DNA of 9,261 bases, taken from the NCBI GenBank assembly GCA_003455605.1, contig DMQR01000034.1, positions 1-9,261 on the forward strand, given 5' to 3'. Below are positions 1 through 7,270 of this stretch, piece after piece. The notes under the pieces were generated by a model that saw only the letters and a list, made by a program, of their open reading frames with translations, searched no databases and was not told the DNA's origin. Position 1 is the first letter of the stretch; each line of letters opens with the position of its first letter. This DNA is from Cryomorphaceae bacterium (GTDB lineage Bacteria > Bacteroidota > Bacteroidia > Flavobacteriales > Schleiferiaceae). The position numbers were made by a program, and so were the translations under genes.

Positions 1-35
1 CATTGAAAGGAGCAATCTCTTTCAATAATCCATGA
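1..35 (+). other. Possible 3' end of an upstream gene
   Basis: Two plus-strand frames stay open from the window edge and close next to the ATG at 32. One reads IERSNLFQ and stops at TAA 26-28, leaving three bases before the next start. The other reads LKGAISFNNP and stops at TGA 33-35, giving an ATGA overlap with the next gene. Either would make the nuclease gene the distal member of an operon. In Bacteroidota, AddB-like genes often sit near a UvrD/AddA-type helicase gene, so that is the natural guess, but 8 to 10 residues are too few to identify a family or choose a frame. Confidence 0.25.
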
Positions 36-2833
36 CCACTTTCATCTCTCGAATTGCCGGAGAATTACAACATGCCCCTGAGGCTTTGCACGAACAATTG
101 GTCCTTATTCCAAACCGTCGTGCCGCGCTTTTTATTCAGGAGGAATTGCGCAAGGATTTGGAGAAGTTCAAGCTCTTTCCCCTGTTTTTAACCATCGATG
201 AATTCATTGCTCAGGCGGCGAATTTGCTGGTTATGGAACCCATGGCCTTGCTCGTGGCCTTGCACGAATGTTATGGTGAAGTCCGCCGCACCTCTTTTCC
301 TGGTAAGGAGGAAGAAGATTTGGGCCAATTCCTGGGTTGGGGACAAACCTTGCTCTCGGATTTTGGCGAGATCGACCGCTATGTATTGAATCCAGAACAA
401 GTATTGGGGGATTTATACAACGTACAAAAGTTAGCCGAATGGAACCTAGACCCGGAGGAGCAGACCAAGATGATGCGTAACTATTCAGATTTCATTCAGC
501 TGCTTCCCCAAACCTACGAGCGATTCACAAAAAGGCTATTGGAGCGGGGAGAGGCCTATGGCGGTTTGGCAGCGCGCACGCTCTCGAAACAACCACATTT
601 GCTCGAAGCATTCTTGTCGAGGAATGGAGTTAAGAAAGTCGTTGTTGCCGGATTGAACGCGTTGAATACAGCAGAATTGGACATCCTAAAAACCCTTAGA
701 AATAGCCGTCCCACTTCCTTCCTTTGGGATACGGATGCACACTACGTCCATACGCCCATGCACGAAGCCGGGCATTTCTTGCGACTGCATCAAAAACGCG
801 AAAAGGTGTTCGGGGACTACATCCCCAAGGTGGGCTCAGCGCAGAGCGATTGGCGAAACCTGCCAAAGACCATACAGCCGGTAGGGGCGACAAAATTCAC
901 CGGTCAAGCCAAAGCCGTGGCCAAGACCTTGGCGCAATGGCATGAGCGCGGCATTCCTCCCCGCCACATCGCGGTGATTCTCGCGGACGAAAGCCTGCTC
1001 AATCCCGTACTTAATTTCCTTCCGGCACCGTACGAAAAGGTGAACATTACCATGGGCTTTCCACTGAACCAAACGGCACTTGCCGCAACGGTGGGATTGT
1101 ACTTGAACATGGTGGAATATGCCGTGAAAAATCAACGGCCTGGAAACGATTGGACACTGCACCATAAGTCGCTTTCTGCTCTGTGTACAGACCCGATGTT
1201 CAACAGGTATTGGACGGCAGAAAATCAAGGGCCTTATGCATGGCACCAAGAGATTGTTGCTGGAAACAAGGTCTTTACGGCGGCTAAATATTGGGGCGAT
1301 AAAGCCAGTGAACACCTGCCTGCTTATGGCCGTATGTTCCAGCCGGAACACCCCTCTGACTTCATTGATGCGCTTCAATACTGGCTCCAACATGTCGGCG
1401 CCACGGAGAAGAGCGATACGATGGCCCAGAATACCGCGCACCACATTTACACCCTCCTCGAACAATTAAAACGCACCATTCAAAACACTTCACAGGATCC
1501 CCTCATATGGATCAAGCTGATCAAGCAGCAATTGCGTAACGGCAGCATTGATTTCGTTGGGGAGCCGCTCGAAGGATTACAGGTGATGGGAATCTTGGAA
1601 TCACGGACCTTGGACTTCCCTTACATTATTCTCGTGGGCATTAACGAAGGTGTATTGCCTGCAGGTCGCTCCTTTAATTCGCTCCTTCCGTTTGATATCA
1701 AAAGGCATTATGGCCTGCCCACTTACGAGGAAAAGGATGCCGTATATGCCTACCACTTTTACCGAATTCTACAACGCTGCAAAGAAGCTACCATTACCTT
1801 CAACATGGATAAGGAAGCCATGGGCGGCGGGGAGCCGAGCCGGTTCCTCGTACAAATAGAACACGAACTCAAAGGAACAGCGGCCACCGTACTCCCAAGA
1901 TTGTTCAGCAATGGAGAAGTCCAGGCCCAAAGTGTGGCCTCAAAGTTCGAAGCGGAGAAAACTAGCGCCGTCAAGGAGGCCATTGCCCAATGGTGGGAGC
2001 TTGGCATAAGCACCTCTTCCTTAAATGAATTGGTCAGTATGCCGGACCAATTCTATAAAAAGCGACTCATTAAAATTAAAGAAGAGGACGAGGTAGAGGA
2101 AAATATGAGCGCCATGGTCATGGGCAACCTTGTGCATAAAGGCCTAGAGAAAGTTTATGAGCCGTTCGTCGGTCAACAAATCCCAACCTTTGATGTAGAT
2201 TTATGGACCGAACAGGCCATGGATTTTGGCATCACTTACCTCGTTGAGGAAAAGGGCTATTCCCGACGCGCTTTGCATACCGGTCGCAATATTCTGACCG
2301 TGGAAGTCTGCCGCCAAATGATCCGTCAGTTCCTGGAATACGACCTGCACCGGGCCAACATGTACGAAATCATCCTACTGGGTATAGAAACAGAGTTGTC
2401 CTATTCCATGAACCATCCTACCCTAGGACTCCCCATGAATTTCAAGGGCTACATTGACCGAGTCGAACTTATAGACCAATGCCTCACCATTTGGGATTAT
2501 AAAACAGGCTCCTTCACCTCGAGCGACCTCAGCCTTGGCGCCATGGAAGACCTTTGGAAAGGAACAAAAGGCAAGCCCTTACAGGTACTATTGTACGCTT
2601 GGCTCCTCAATAAAATGGGAACTTTCCCACATCCATTACCGTGGCGCTCCGGCATGTTCAAACTGCAAAGCGGTGCTCCTGAAATCTTATTAGGAGGAGC
2701 GGTGGTCAACAAGACCAAGTACATTTCGACTGAGGTTGTTCAAGTATTTGAAAGTGCACTGATGGAGTACCTAGAAGAAGTATATACTGATGACCTGCCC
2801 TTTGTAGAAATCCCAAAATTTGAATTCAAATAA
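32..2833 (+). CDS. AddB-like PD-(D/E)XK nuclease with inactivated helicase domain
   Basis: A 933-residue protein resembling the AddB subunit of AddAB-type helicase-nucleases, which process double-strand DNA ends for RecA-dependent recombination. Near the N-terminus, residues 27-32 read PNRRAA where a true helicase would have a GxGKT Walker A loop, so this half is probably catalytically dead and structural. The AddB/UvrD-like core shows VMGILESR (about 518-525) followed closely by GINEGVLP. The C-terminal RecB-type nuclease has the expected elements: His702 in GNLVHKG, Asp809 in GYIDR, and Asp822-x-Lys824 in DYKTG. No cysteine occurs after about residue 817, so the C-terminal part of the four-cysteine iron-sulfur staple of Bacillus AddB is missing. 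The ATG at 32 has no close Shine-Dalgarno sequence. The partner AddA-like helicase would lie outside the window. Family placement is firm; an AddA partnership is inferred. Confidence 0.87.
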   Translation: MTTFISRIAGELQHAPEALHEQLVLIPNRRAALFIQEELRKDLEKFKLFPLFLTIDEFIAQAANLLVMEPMALLVALHECYGEVRRTSFPGKEEEDLGQFLGWGQTLLSDFGEIDRYVLNPEQVLGDLYNVQKLAEWNLDPEEQTKMMRNYSDFIQLLPQTYERFTKRLLERGEAYGGLAARTLSKQPHLLEAFLSRNGVKKVVVAGLNALNTAELDILKTLRNSRPTSFLWDTDAHYVHTPMHEAGHFLRLHQKREKVFGDYIPKVGSAQSDWRNLPKTIQPVGATKFTGQAKAVAKTLAQWHERGIPPRHIAVILADESLLNPVLNFLPAPYEKVNITMGFPLNQTALAATVGLYLNMVEYAVKNQRPGNDWTLHHKSLSALCTDPMFNRYWTAENQGPYAWHQEIVAGNKVFTAAKYWGDKASEHLPAYGRMFQPEHPSDFIDALQYWLQHVGATEKSDTMAQNTAHHIYTLLEQLKRTIQNTSQDPLIWIKLIKQQLRNGSIDFVGEPLEGLQVMGILESRTLDFPYIILVGINEGVLPAGRSFNSLLPFDIKRHYGLPTYEEKDAVYAYHFYRILQRCKEATITFNMDKEAMGGGEPSRFLVQIEHELKGTAATVLPRLFSNGEVQAQSVASKFEAEKTSAVKEAIAQWWELGISTSSLNELVSMPDQFYKKRLIKIKEEDEVEENMSAMVMGNLVHKGLEKVYEPFVGQQIPTFDVDLWTEQAMDFGITYLVEEKGYSRRALHTGRNILTVEVCRQMIRQFLEYDLHRANMYEIILLGIETELSYSMNHPTLGLPMNFKGYIDRVELIDQCLTIWDYKTGSFTSSDLSLGAMEDLWKGTKGKPLQVLLYAWLLNKMGTFPHPLPWRSGMFKLQSGAPEILLGGAVVNKTKYISTEVVQVFESALMEYLEEVYTDDLPFVEIPKFEFK

Positions 2834-2837
2834 GACC

Positions 2838-3773
2838 ATGCTCGAGCACATTCCTACCAAAGAAGATATTCTTGCCGCACACAAGCGTATTAGCCCCTAT
2901 ATCCACCTGACTCCGGTCTTTACGTCGCATTGGTTCGACAAGCGCGTAGGTAAGCCTTGCGTTTTTAAAGGGGAACACCTCCAAAAAACTGGGGCGTTCA
3001 AAGCCCGCGGTGCGATGAATGCAGTGCTGGTGAATGCCGAGATAGCACGAGGCCAAGGATTTATTACGCACAGCTCAGGTAATCACGGTGCGGCATTGGC
3101 CTGGGCAGCAGCACAGATAGGGGAAAGCGCCTATATCATTATGCCAGAAAACGCACCAAAAACCAAAGTTGCTGCAGTGCGCCAGTATGGAGGAATAATC
3201 ACTTTTTGTAAGCCTACTCTAGAAGCTAGAGAGGCTACCGCTACCAAAGTTCAATCACAAACGGGAGCAGTGCTCATCCACCCCTACAATAACTACGACA
3301 TCATTGCGGGACAAGCGACAGCAACTTTGGAGCTGCTCGAAAAACATCCCGGTCTGCATACCTTATACGTGCCCATCGGTGGCGGAGGGCTACTTTCCGG
3401 AGCCGCCTTGGCCAATCATTTTTTTGGCAATGCCAAAGTAGTAGGTTGCGAACCCGATGCTTCGGGTGATGCCTACCAAAGCTTCCAGTCTGGAAATTGG
3501 ATTCCTGCCGAAAACCACCATACGATTGCGGATGGCCTCAAGACTTCCCTAGGAGATAAAACCTTTAAGATCATTGCTAAACACGTGGATGAGATTGTAT
3601 TGGTAAGCGAGGAGGAGATGAAAGAGGCGTGGAAATTTGCAGTGGCTAGGTTAAAACAATTGGTCGAACCATCTGCTGCTGCAGGCCTCGCAGCGGCTTT
3701 AAAACACCAAGGAGGTGGGCCTAAAGGCATTGTTCTTTGTGGTGGGAATATGGATTTAAATCCTTGGGGCTAA
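2838..3773 (+). CDS. Threonine/serine dehydratase or serine racemase-like PLP enzyme
   Basis: A 311-residue fold-type II PLP enzyme that deaminates or racemises hydroxy amino acids in the cytoplasm. The PLP lysine is Lys55 in QKTGAFKARGA. The phosphate-binding glycine loop is Gly181-Gly184 in PIGGGGLLSG. The C-terminal LCGGNMD matches the segment holding the PLP ring nitrogen, with Cys in place of the usual Ser. Two features resemble eukaryotic serine racemase more than IlvA or TdcB: SSGNHG (Ser80 aligns with the racemase base Ser84), and Glu205/Asp211 in EPDASGD, which align with the divalent-cation ligands. There is no C-terminal ACT domain, so allosteric isoleucine feedback as in biosynthetic IlvA is unlikely. 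I chose the ATG at 2838, 4 bases after the upstream stop; an in-frame TTG at 2820 would add six residues and overlap the nuclease gene. Serine/threonine dehydratase, serine racemase and 3-hydroxyaspartate dehydratase cannot be told apart from sequence alone. Confidence 0.88.
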   Translation: MLEHIPTKEDILAAHKRISPYIHLTPVFTSHWFDKRVGKPCVFKGEHLQKTGAFKARGAMNAVLVNAEIARGQGFITHSSGNHGAALAWAAAQIGESAYIIMPENAPKTKVAAVRQYGGIITFCKPTLEAREATATKVQSQTGAVLIHPYNNYDIIAGQATATLELLEKHPGLHTLYVPIGGGGLLSGAALANHFFGNAKVVGCEPDASGDAYQSFQSGNWIPAENHHTIADGLKTSLGDKTFKIIAKHVDEIVLVSEEEMKEAWKFAVARLKQLVEPSAAAGLAAALKHQGGGPKGIVLCGGNMDLNPWG

Positions 3774-4366
3774 CCTAAATAGCCTTTAATCATGCGCGCC
3801 ACATATTTTCCGATAACGTCGAACTCAAGATTTACTCGCGCCCCCACTTTTATATCGTGAAAAACTGTGTGTTCGTAGGTATATGGAATGATGGCTACGC
3901 TAAAAGAGCCCTCTTTTGAATCCACCACAGTCAAAGAGGTACCGTTCACGGTGATCGAACCTTTTTCAACGGTTACATTTCCCAAAGAGGTGTCGTACGA
4001 GAAGGTGAAGGTCCACGATCCGTCGCGTTCTTCGACCGCGGTACAAGTGGCTACTTGGTCCACATGGCCTTGTACAATGTGTCCATCGAAACGGTCGCCC
4101 ATGGTCATACAGCGCTCTAAATTCACAGGGCTGCCTTCCTCCAAATCATTGAGGTTGGTTTTGTTGAGGGTCTCCTCAATAGCAGTCACTCGGTAGGTGC
4201 GATCACCAAAAATTTCCACGACGGTCAGACATACACCATTATGGGCTATACTTTGGTCGATTTTCATCTCTGCAGCGAGAGGAGATTCCATATATAATTC
4301 CAAGTTGCCTTCGCTTTTTTCCAGTTTGGCAACTCTTGCAACATTTTCAATAATTCCGGTAAACAT
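3770..4366 (-). CDS. ribE: Riboflavin synthase, alpha subunit
   Basis: A 198-residue enzyme for the last step of riboflavin synthesis: two molecules of 6,7-dimethyl-8-ribityllumazine give riboflavin and a pyrimidine that is recycled. The protein is an internal duplication of the lumazine-binding barrel. The N-terminal barrel begins MFTGIIE and contains SIAHNGVCLTVV (about residues 39-50). The second barrel begins near GHIVQGHVD (95-103) and contains GSITVNGTSLTVVD (about 136-149). Length is normal for the family, and MFTGIIE is the standard N-terminus, so the start is firm. The gene runs against its neighbours, diverging from the aminopeptidase across 55 bases and converging on the PLP-enzyme gene, where the two stop codons overlap. 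No other riboflavin gene is nearby and no FMN riboswitch fits in the short upstream spacer, so there is no sequence sign of flavin control. I saw no clear -7 element on its strand. Confidence 0.96.
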   Translation of the reverse strand: MFTGIIENVARVAKLEKSEGNLELYMESPLAAEMKIDQSIAHNGVCLTVVEIFGDRTYRVTAIEETLNKTNLNDLEEGSPVNLERCMTMGDRFDGHIVQGHVDQVATCTAVEERDGSWTFTFSYDTSLGNVTVEKGSITVNGTSLTVVDSKEGSFSVAIIPYTYEHTVFHDIKVGARVNLEFDVIGKYVARMIKGYLG

Positions 4367-4376
4367 GGAGACTGTT

Positions 4377-4403
4377 TTGTGGTTGGTTAAAATAGTACAT
4401 TTG
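4377..4403 (+). promoter_or_regulatory. Probable Bacteroidota-type promoter for the aminopeptidase-pdxA pair
   Basis: TACATTTG at 4396-4403 matches the TAnnTTTG -7 consensus of Bacteroidota sigma-A promoters. A TTG at 4377-4379 lies 16 bases upstream, slightly closer than usual for the -33 element. Transcription would begin around 4409, giving a leader of about a dozen bases before the ATG at 4422. The site lies in the only non-coding gap before the aminopeptidase. No TAnnTTTG match was seen on the opposite strand for riboflavin synthase. Confidence 0.6.
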
Positions 4404-4421
4404 GAGCTAAATATTCAGAAT

Positions 4422-5828
4422 ATGAAAGTCTCTACATACACCCCTGATTACACCGGACCCCTAGCGATTGTTTACGAAAACTTGAAAGAATTGGCCTCAC
4501 ACCTTGACCCTGAGCAGCAAGCACGTGCTGAAGCACTCGCAGATAAGTTTGACGAGCAGTGGCTCGAACTACAAAGTGGGGCGAATACGACCTGGGTGTA
4601 TAAAGTCAACTCCTCTCTGGATACAGATGCGCGTGCCGAGAAAATGCGTCAGGCGGGTAATGCTTTGTGTTTAAACGCCAATGCCTTATTTACTGATCGC
4701 GTCGCCATTTTAGGGCACCATGTGCCTTCGGTTGCAGAAGGCGCTGCCTTAGGTAATTACCAATTCTTGAGTTACTTCTCTGATCAACACAAGCGTCGCA
4801 ACTCCCTCGTTCAACTTTTTGTCGAGGCGGATCACGAAGCTACCGTACAGGCACAAGCTGTTGCCGTGATGGGAACTGTTTTTGCCCGCGATTTGGTCAA
4901 CACCCCGGTCATTGACCTAACAGCTACAGATTTGGCGAACGAAGCCAAAGCCGCAGGAAAGCGTCATGGTTTTTCAGTAGAAATACTTGAGAAGAAGCAA
5001 ATCGAAAGCCTGAAGATGGGCGGTCTGCTTGCCGTAAACTATGGTTCGACCGAGCCACCAGTGTTCATCATAATGGAGCACAAGCCGGCCGGAGCCACCA
5101 ATGAAAAGCCTATCGTCCTAGCGGGTAAAGGTGTAGTTTATGATACCGGTGGTTTGAGCTTGAAGCCGACGAACTACATGGACGATATGAAGTCGGATAT
5201 GGGCGGAGCGGCAGCGGTATTGGGTACCATTAGTGCTGTGGCGGAGGCAAATTTACCACTTCACGTCATTGGCCTTGTTCCTGCTACCGATAACCGTCCC
5301 GGCGGAAATGCAGTAACTCCTGGTGATGTCATTACCATTTCAGATGGTACGACCGTTGAGGTAATGAATACCGATGCCGAAGGACGTTTGATTTTAAGCG
5401 ATGCTTTGGTGTATGCGAAGCGATACAATCCAGAATTAGTCATTGACCTTGCCACCCTGACTGGTGCAGCAGCACGCGCTATTGGCCACTATGCCATCGT
5501 CGGAATGGGTAATGCCGGAGCAGAAACCATGAGCACCTTGCAAGCGAGCGGTTTGGCGACACACGAACGCGTGGTTGAATTCCCGTTCTGGGACGAATAC
5601 AAAGAATTATTGAAGAGCCCTATTGCCGATATGAAAAACATTGGAGGTGCAGAGGCGGGAGCCATTACCGCAGGGAAGTTCTTAGAGCACTTTACTGATT
5701 ATCCTTACATTCACTTGGACATCGCCGGACCTGCTTTCTTGAAGAAACGCATCGGCTATCGCGTGGAAGGCGGAACGGGTGTAGGTGTTCGATTATTATT
5801 TGACTTCCTCAGTAAAAAATCTGCCTAA
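4422..5828 (+). CDS. pepA: M17 leucyl aminopeptidase
   Basis: A 468-residue cytosolic metallo-aminopeptidase that removes N-terminal residues from peptides, normally as a hexamer with two metal ions per site. All catalytic residues are visible: Lys236 and Asp241 in GKGVVYDTGG, Lys248 in LSLKP, Asp259 in MKSDMGG, and Asp318, Glu320 and Arg322 in NTDAEGR. Their spacing (5, 18, 59 and 2 residues between the metal ligands) equals that in E. coli PepA. The catalytic domain begins near DLVNTP (about residue 155); the preceding N-terminal domain is shorter than in E. coli (total 468 against about 503). The start at 4422 fits because a promoter-like element ends 18 bases upstream. The frame stays open upstream to 4197, but that stretch overlaps riboflavin synthase antisense and looks like no known protein. 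The stop shares one base with the pdxA start, implying co-transcription. DNA-binding roles known for PepA in E. coli should not be assumed here. Confidence 0.94.
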   Translation: MKVSTYTPDYTGPLAIVYENLKELASHLDPEQQARAEALADKFDEQWLELQSGANTTWVYKVNSSLDTDARAEKMRQAGNALCLNANALFTDRVAILGHHVPSVAEGAALGNYQFLSYFSDQHKRRNSLVQLFVEADHEATVQAQAVAVMGTVFARDLVNTPVIDLTATDLANEAKAAGKRHGFSVEILEKKQIESLKMGGLLAVNYGSTEPPVFIIMEHKPAGATNEKPIVLAGKGVVYDTGGLSLKPTNYMDDMKSDMGGAAAVLGTISAVAEANLPLHVIGLVPATDNRPGGNAVTPGDVITISDGTTVEVMNTDAEGRLILSDALVYAKRYNPELVIDLATLTGAAARAIGHYAIVGMGNAGAETMSTLQASGLATHERVVEFPFWDEYKELLKSPIADMKNIGGAEAGAITAGKFLEHFTDYPYIHLDIAGPAFLKKRIGYRVEGGTGVGVRLLFDFLSKKSA

Positions 5829-7216
5829 TGAGTGACTCACAAAACAACAATCCTATCGACAACGCCGGCAACGGTGAAAACAAAGGAGGAGATCGCCGCA
5901 GACGAAATCGAGGCGGACGCAACCGTAACAGAAATCGCAAGTCTCAAGTGGACGGGCAAGAGCAAGTCCAAAGCGAAGCCAAAGAAAGTCAGGAACCCCG
6001 CGAGCAAAAGCAAGGAGTACGTGGAAGAGATGGACGCGGCAGAAATAAAAAGCCTGCAAAATTTGTCAAAGCACAGCCCGCCTCTGAAGAGGTGAAAGAG
6101 AGGCTTGATGCGCAAGCCAATCTTTATGATATGAACTTCGATGTGCCGGAAGTTGAATGGGAAGGAGGAGATGTATTGACCAAGCCTGTCGTTGGGATTA
6201 CTTGTGGTGATCTTAACGGCATAGGTATGGAGATCATCATCAAAGCTTTGGAAGACGAACGAGTGGCTGAACTATGTACACCCTTAGTCTTCGCCTCAAG
6301 TAAACTAGCTTCCTACCACCGTAAAGTCATTGATAAGCGTGATTTCAATTTCAACGCTGTGGATTCTATCGACCAAATCAAGGAGGGCAAGAACAACCTA
6401 ATTTCCGTTTGGGAGGATAATGTTGAACTAGAATTAGGAGTGCCTACAGATGTGAGCGGGGCCTATGCGATCAAAAGCATAGATGCTGCGATTGAAGCCG
6501 CTAAAGCTGGACATATCCATGCCATTGTTACGGCACCCATTAATAAGCACAACATCGCGGAACAGCACGAAGGATTTCGAGGACATACGGGCTATTTGGC
6601 GGAGGCCTTTGGCAACGAAGTGTTGATGGTACTCGCCTCGGATTATATTCGAGTGGCCACCGTTACGGGACACGTACCTATTAAAGATGTTGCGACATCA
6701 TTGACCCAAGAAAAAATCGAACAAAGTCTTGCCTTATTGGTCCAGAGCTTAAAGCGAGATTTTGGAAAAGTTAAACCTGCCATTGCAGTACTTGGCCTAA
6801 ATCCACACGCCGGCGAAATTGGAACTATTGGCAGTGAAGAGGCAGAAATTATTGCTCCGGCTGTTGCAAACAGCCAAAAACTAGGTGCTATCATAAAGGG
6901 ACCATACCCTGCAGACGGGTTCTTTGGTCAAGGCCATGAAGAGCGCTTCGACGCGGTTTTAGGGATGTACCACGATCAAGTATTGATTCCGTTCAAAAGT
7001 TTAGCCATGGGAACTGGGACCAATTGTACCGCAGGGCTCAGTGTTGTCCGTACTTCTCCGGATCATGGCACGGCCATGCATATTGCCGGACAAGGCAAGG
7101 CTGACCACTCCTCATTTCAGCACGCCATTTTCACGGCTGTAGAAACGGTTCAATCTCAGATTCAATACGACAAGATGACCGCAAATCCTCTCAAAAAACA
7201 AAAAGAGAAGAATTAG
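5828..7216 (+). CDS. pdxA: PdxA (4-hydroxythreonine-4-phosphate dehydrogenase) with Arg/Asn-rich N-terminal extension
   Basis: A 462-residue protein. The catalytic part, from about residue 118, oxidises 4-phosphohydroxy-L-threonine with NAD in DXP-dependent vitamin B6 synthesis. It shows GITCGDLNGIG, APINKHNI, GHTGYLAEAFG, and metal-binding His282 (TGHVP), His327 (LNPHAGE) and His382 (YHDQ). The gaps of 45 and 55 residues match His166, His211 and His266 of E. coli PdxA. The first 116 residues are extra and look disordered: Asn/Gly-rich to about 22, a basic block at 23-37 with nine Arg in 15 residues, a Gln/Glu/Lys stretch, a second Arg/Gly patch at 65-72, then an acidic linker at about 101-115. 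Arg codons in the block vary (CGC, AGA, CGA, CGT), so this is not a simple DNA repeat. The ATG overlaps the aminopeptidase stop (TAATG). An internal TTG at 6176 would give a 346-residue PdxA of normal size. The enzyme call is firm; an RNA-binding or localisation role for the extension is inference. Confidence 0.93.
   Translation: MSDSQNNNPIDNAGNGENKGGDRRRRNRGGRNRNRNRKSQVDGQEQVQSEAKESQEPREQKQGVRGRDGRGRNKKPAKFVKAQPASEEVKERLDAQANLYDMNFDVPEVEWEGGDVLTKPVVGITCGDLNGIGMEIIIKALEDERVAELCTPLVFASSKLASYHRKVIDKRDFNFNAVDSIDQIKEGKNNLISVWEDNVELELGVPTDVSGAYAIKSIDAAIEAAKAGHIHAIVTAPINKHNIAEQHEGFRGHTGYLAEAFGNEVLMVLASDYIRVATVTGHVPIKDVATSLTQEKIEQSLALLVQSLKRDFGKVKPAIAVLGLNPHAGEIGTIGSEEAEIIAPAVANSQKLGAIIKGPYPADGFFGQGHEERFDAVLGMYHDQVLIPFKSLAMGTGTNCTAGLSVVRTSPDHGTAMHIAGQGKADHSSFQHAIFTAVETVQSQIQYDKMTANPLKKQKEKN
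6162..6178 (+). promoter_or_regulatory. Candidate internal ribosome-binding site and TTG start inside pdxA
   Basis: AAGGAGG at 6162-6168 is a near-perfect Shine-Dalgarno sequence. It lies 7 bases before an in-frame TTG at 6176-6178, which is codon 117 of the long pdxA frame and sits just before the conserved KPVVGITCGDLNGIG. Starting here would produce a PdxA of about 346 residues, the normal family length. Against it, Bacteroidota ribosomes rely little on Shine-Dalgarno pairing, and the same bases encode the acidic linker EGGD. An out-of-frame ATG at 6171 lies between the two elements. Confidence 0.3.
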
Positions 7217-7235
7217 AAGTTTTCAACAATTTGAA

Positions 7236-7243
7236 TATCTTTG
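7236..7243 (+). promoter_or_regulatory. -7 promoter element for the DUF177-rpmF unit
   Basis: TATCTTTG at 7236-7243, followed by CA, is an excellent match to the TAnnTTTG -7 element of Bacteroidota. It lies 20 bases after the pdxA stop. No convincing TTG stands at the usual -33 distance. Transcription should begin near 7250, leaving a leader of about 20 bases to the GTG start at 7271. This rules against a TTG start at 7241, which would lie inside the promoter itself. Confidence 0.65.
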
Positions 7244-7270
7244 CACGCTCATTCAGAGACAATTGAAGCA

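Noticed and set aside
836..1465. Minus-strand open frame of 209 codons inside the nuclease gene
   Set aside because: It is fully antisense to a clearly coding region and its translation shows no recognisable domain. Absence of stops is expected by chance opposite such codon use.
2820..2837. TTG start six codons upstream for the PLP enzyme
   Set aside because: It would overlap the nuclease gene by 14 bases without a Shine-Dalgarno sequence, while the ATG at 2838 follows the upstream stop by four bases and gives a normal N-terminus.
3888..4196. Plus-strand open frame of 102 codons opposite riboflavin synthase
   Set aside because: The minus strand encodes a complete, well-conserved riboflavin synthase here; the plus-strand translation looks like antisense noise.
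4197..4421. N-terminal extension of the aminopeptidase reading frame by 75 codons
   Set aside because: It lies almost wholly antisense to riboflavin synthase, has no recognisable domain, and crosses the promoter-like element at 4396-4403. The ATG at 4422 fits the family and spacing.
4367..4421. FMN riboswitch or promoter motif upstream of riboflavin synthase
   Set aside because: The 55-base spacer is far too short for an FMN aptamer, and no good TAnnTTTG match was found on the minus strand.
5832..6115. Alternative-frame and antisense open frames over the PdxA extension, considered as a separate small gene
   Set aside because: They have no start context or recognisable composition. The long frame is continuous with PdxA and begins at the aminopeptidase stop, which is the simpler reading.
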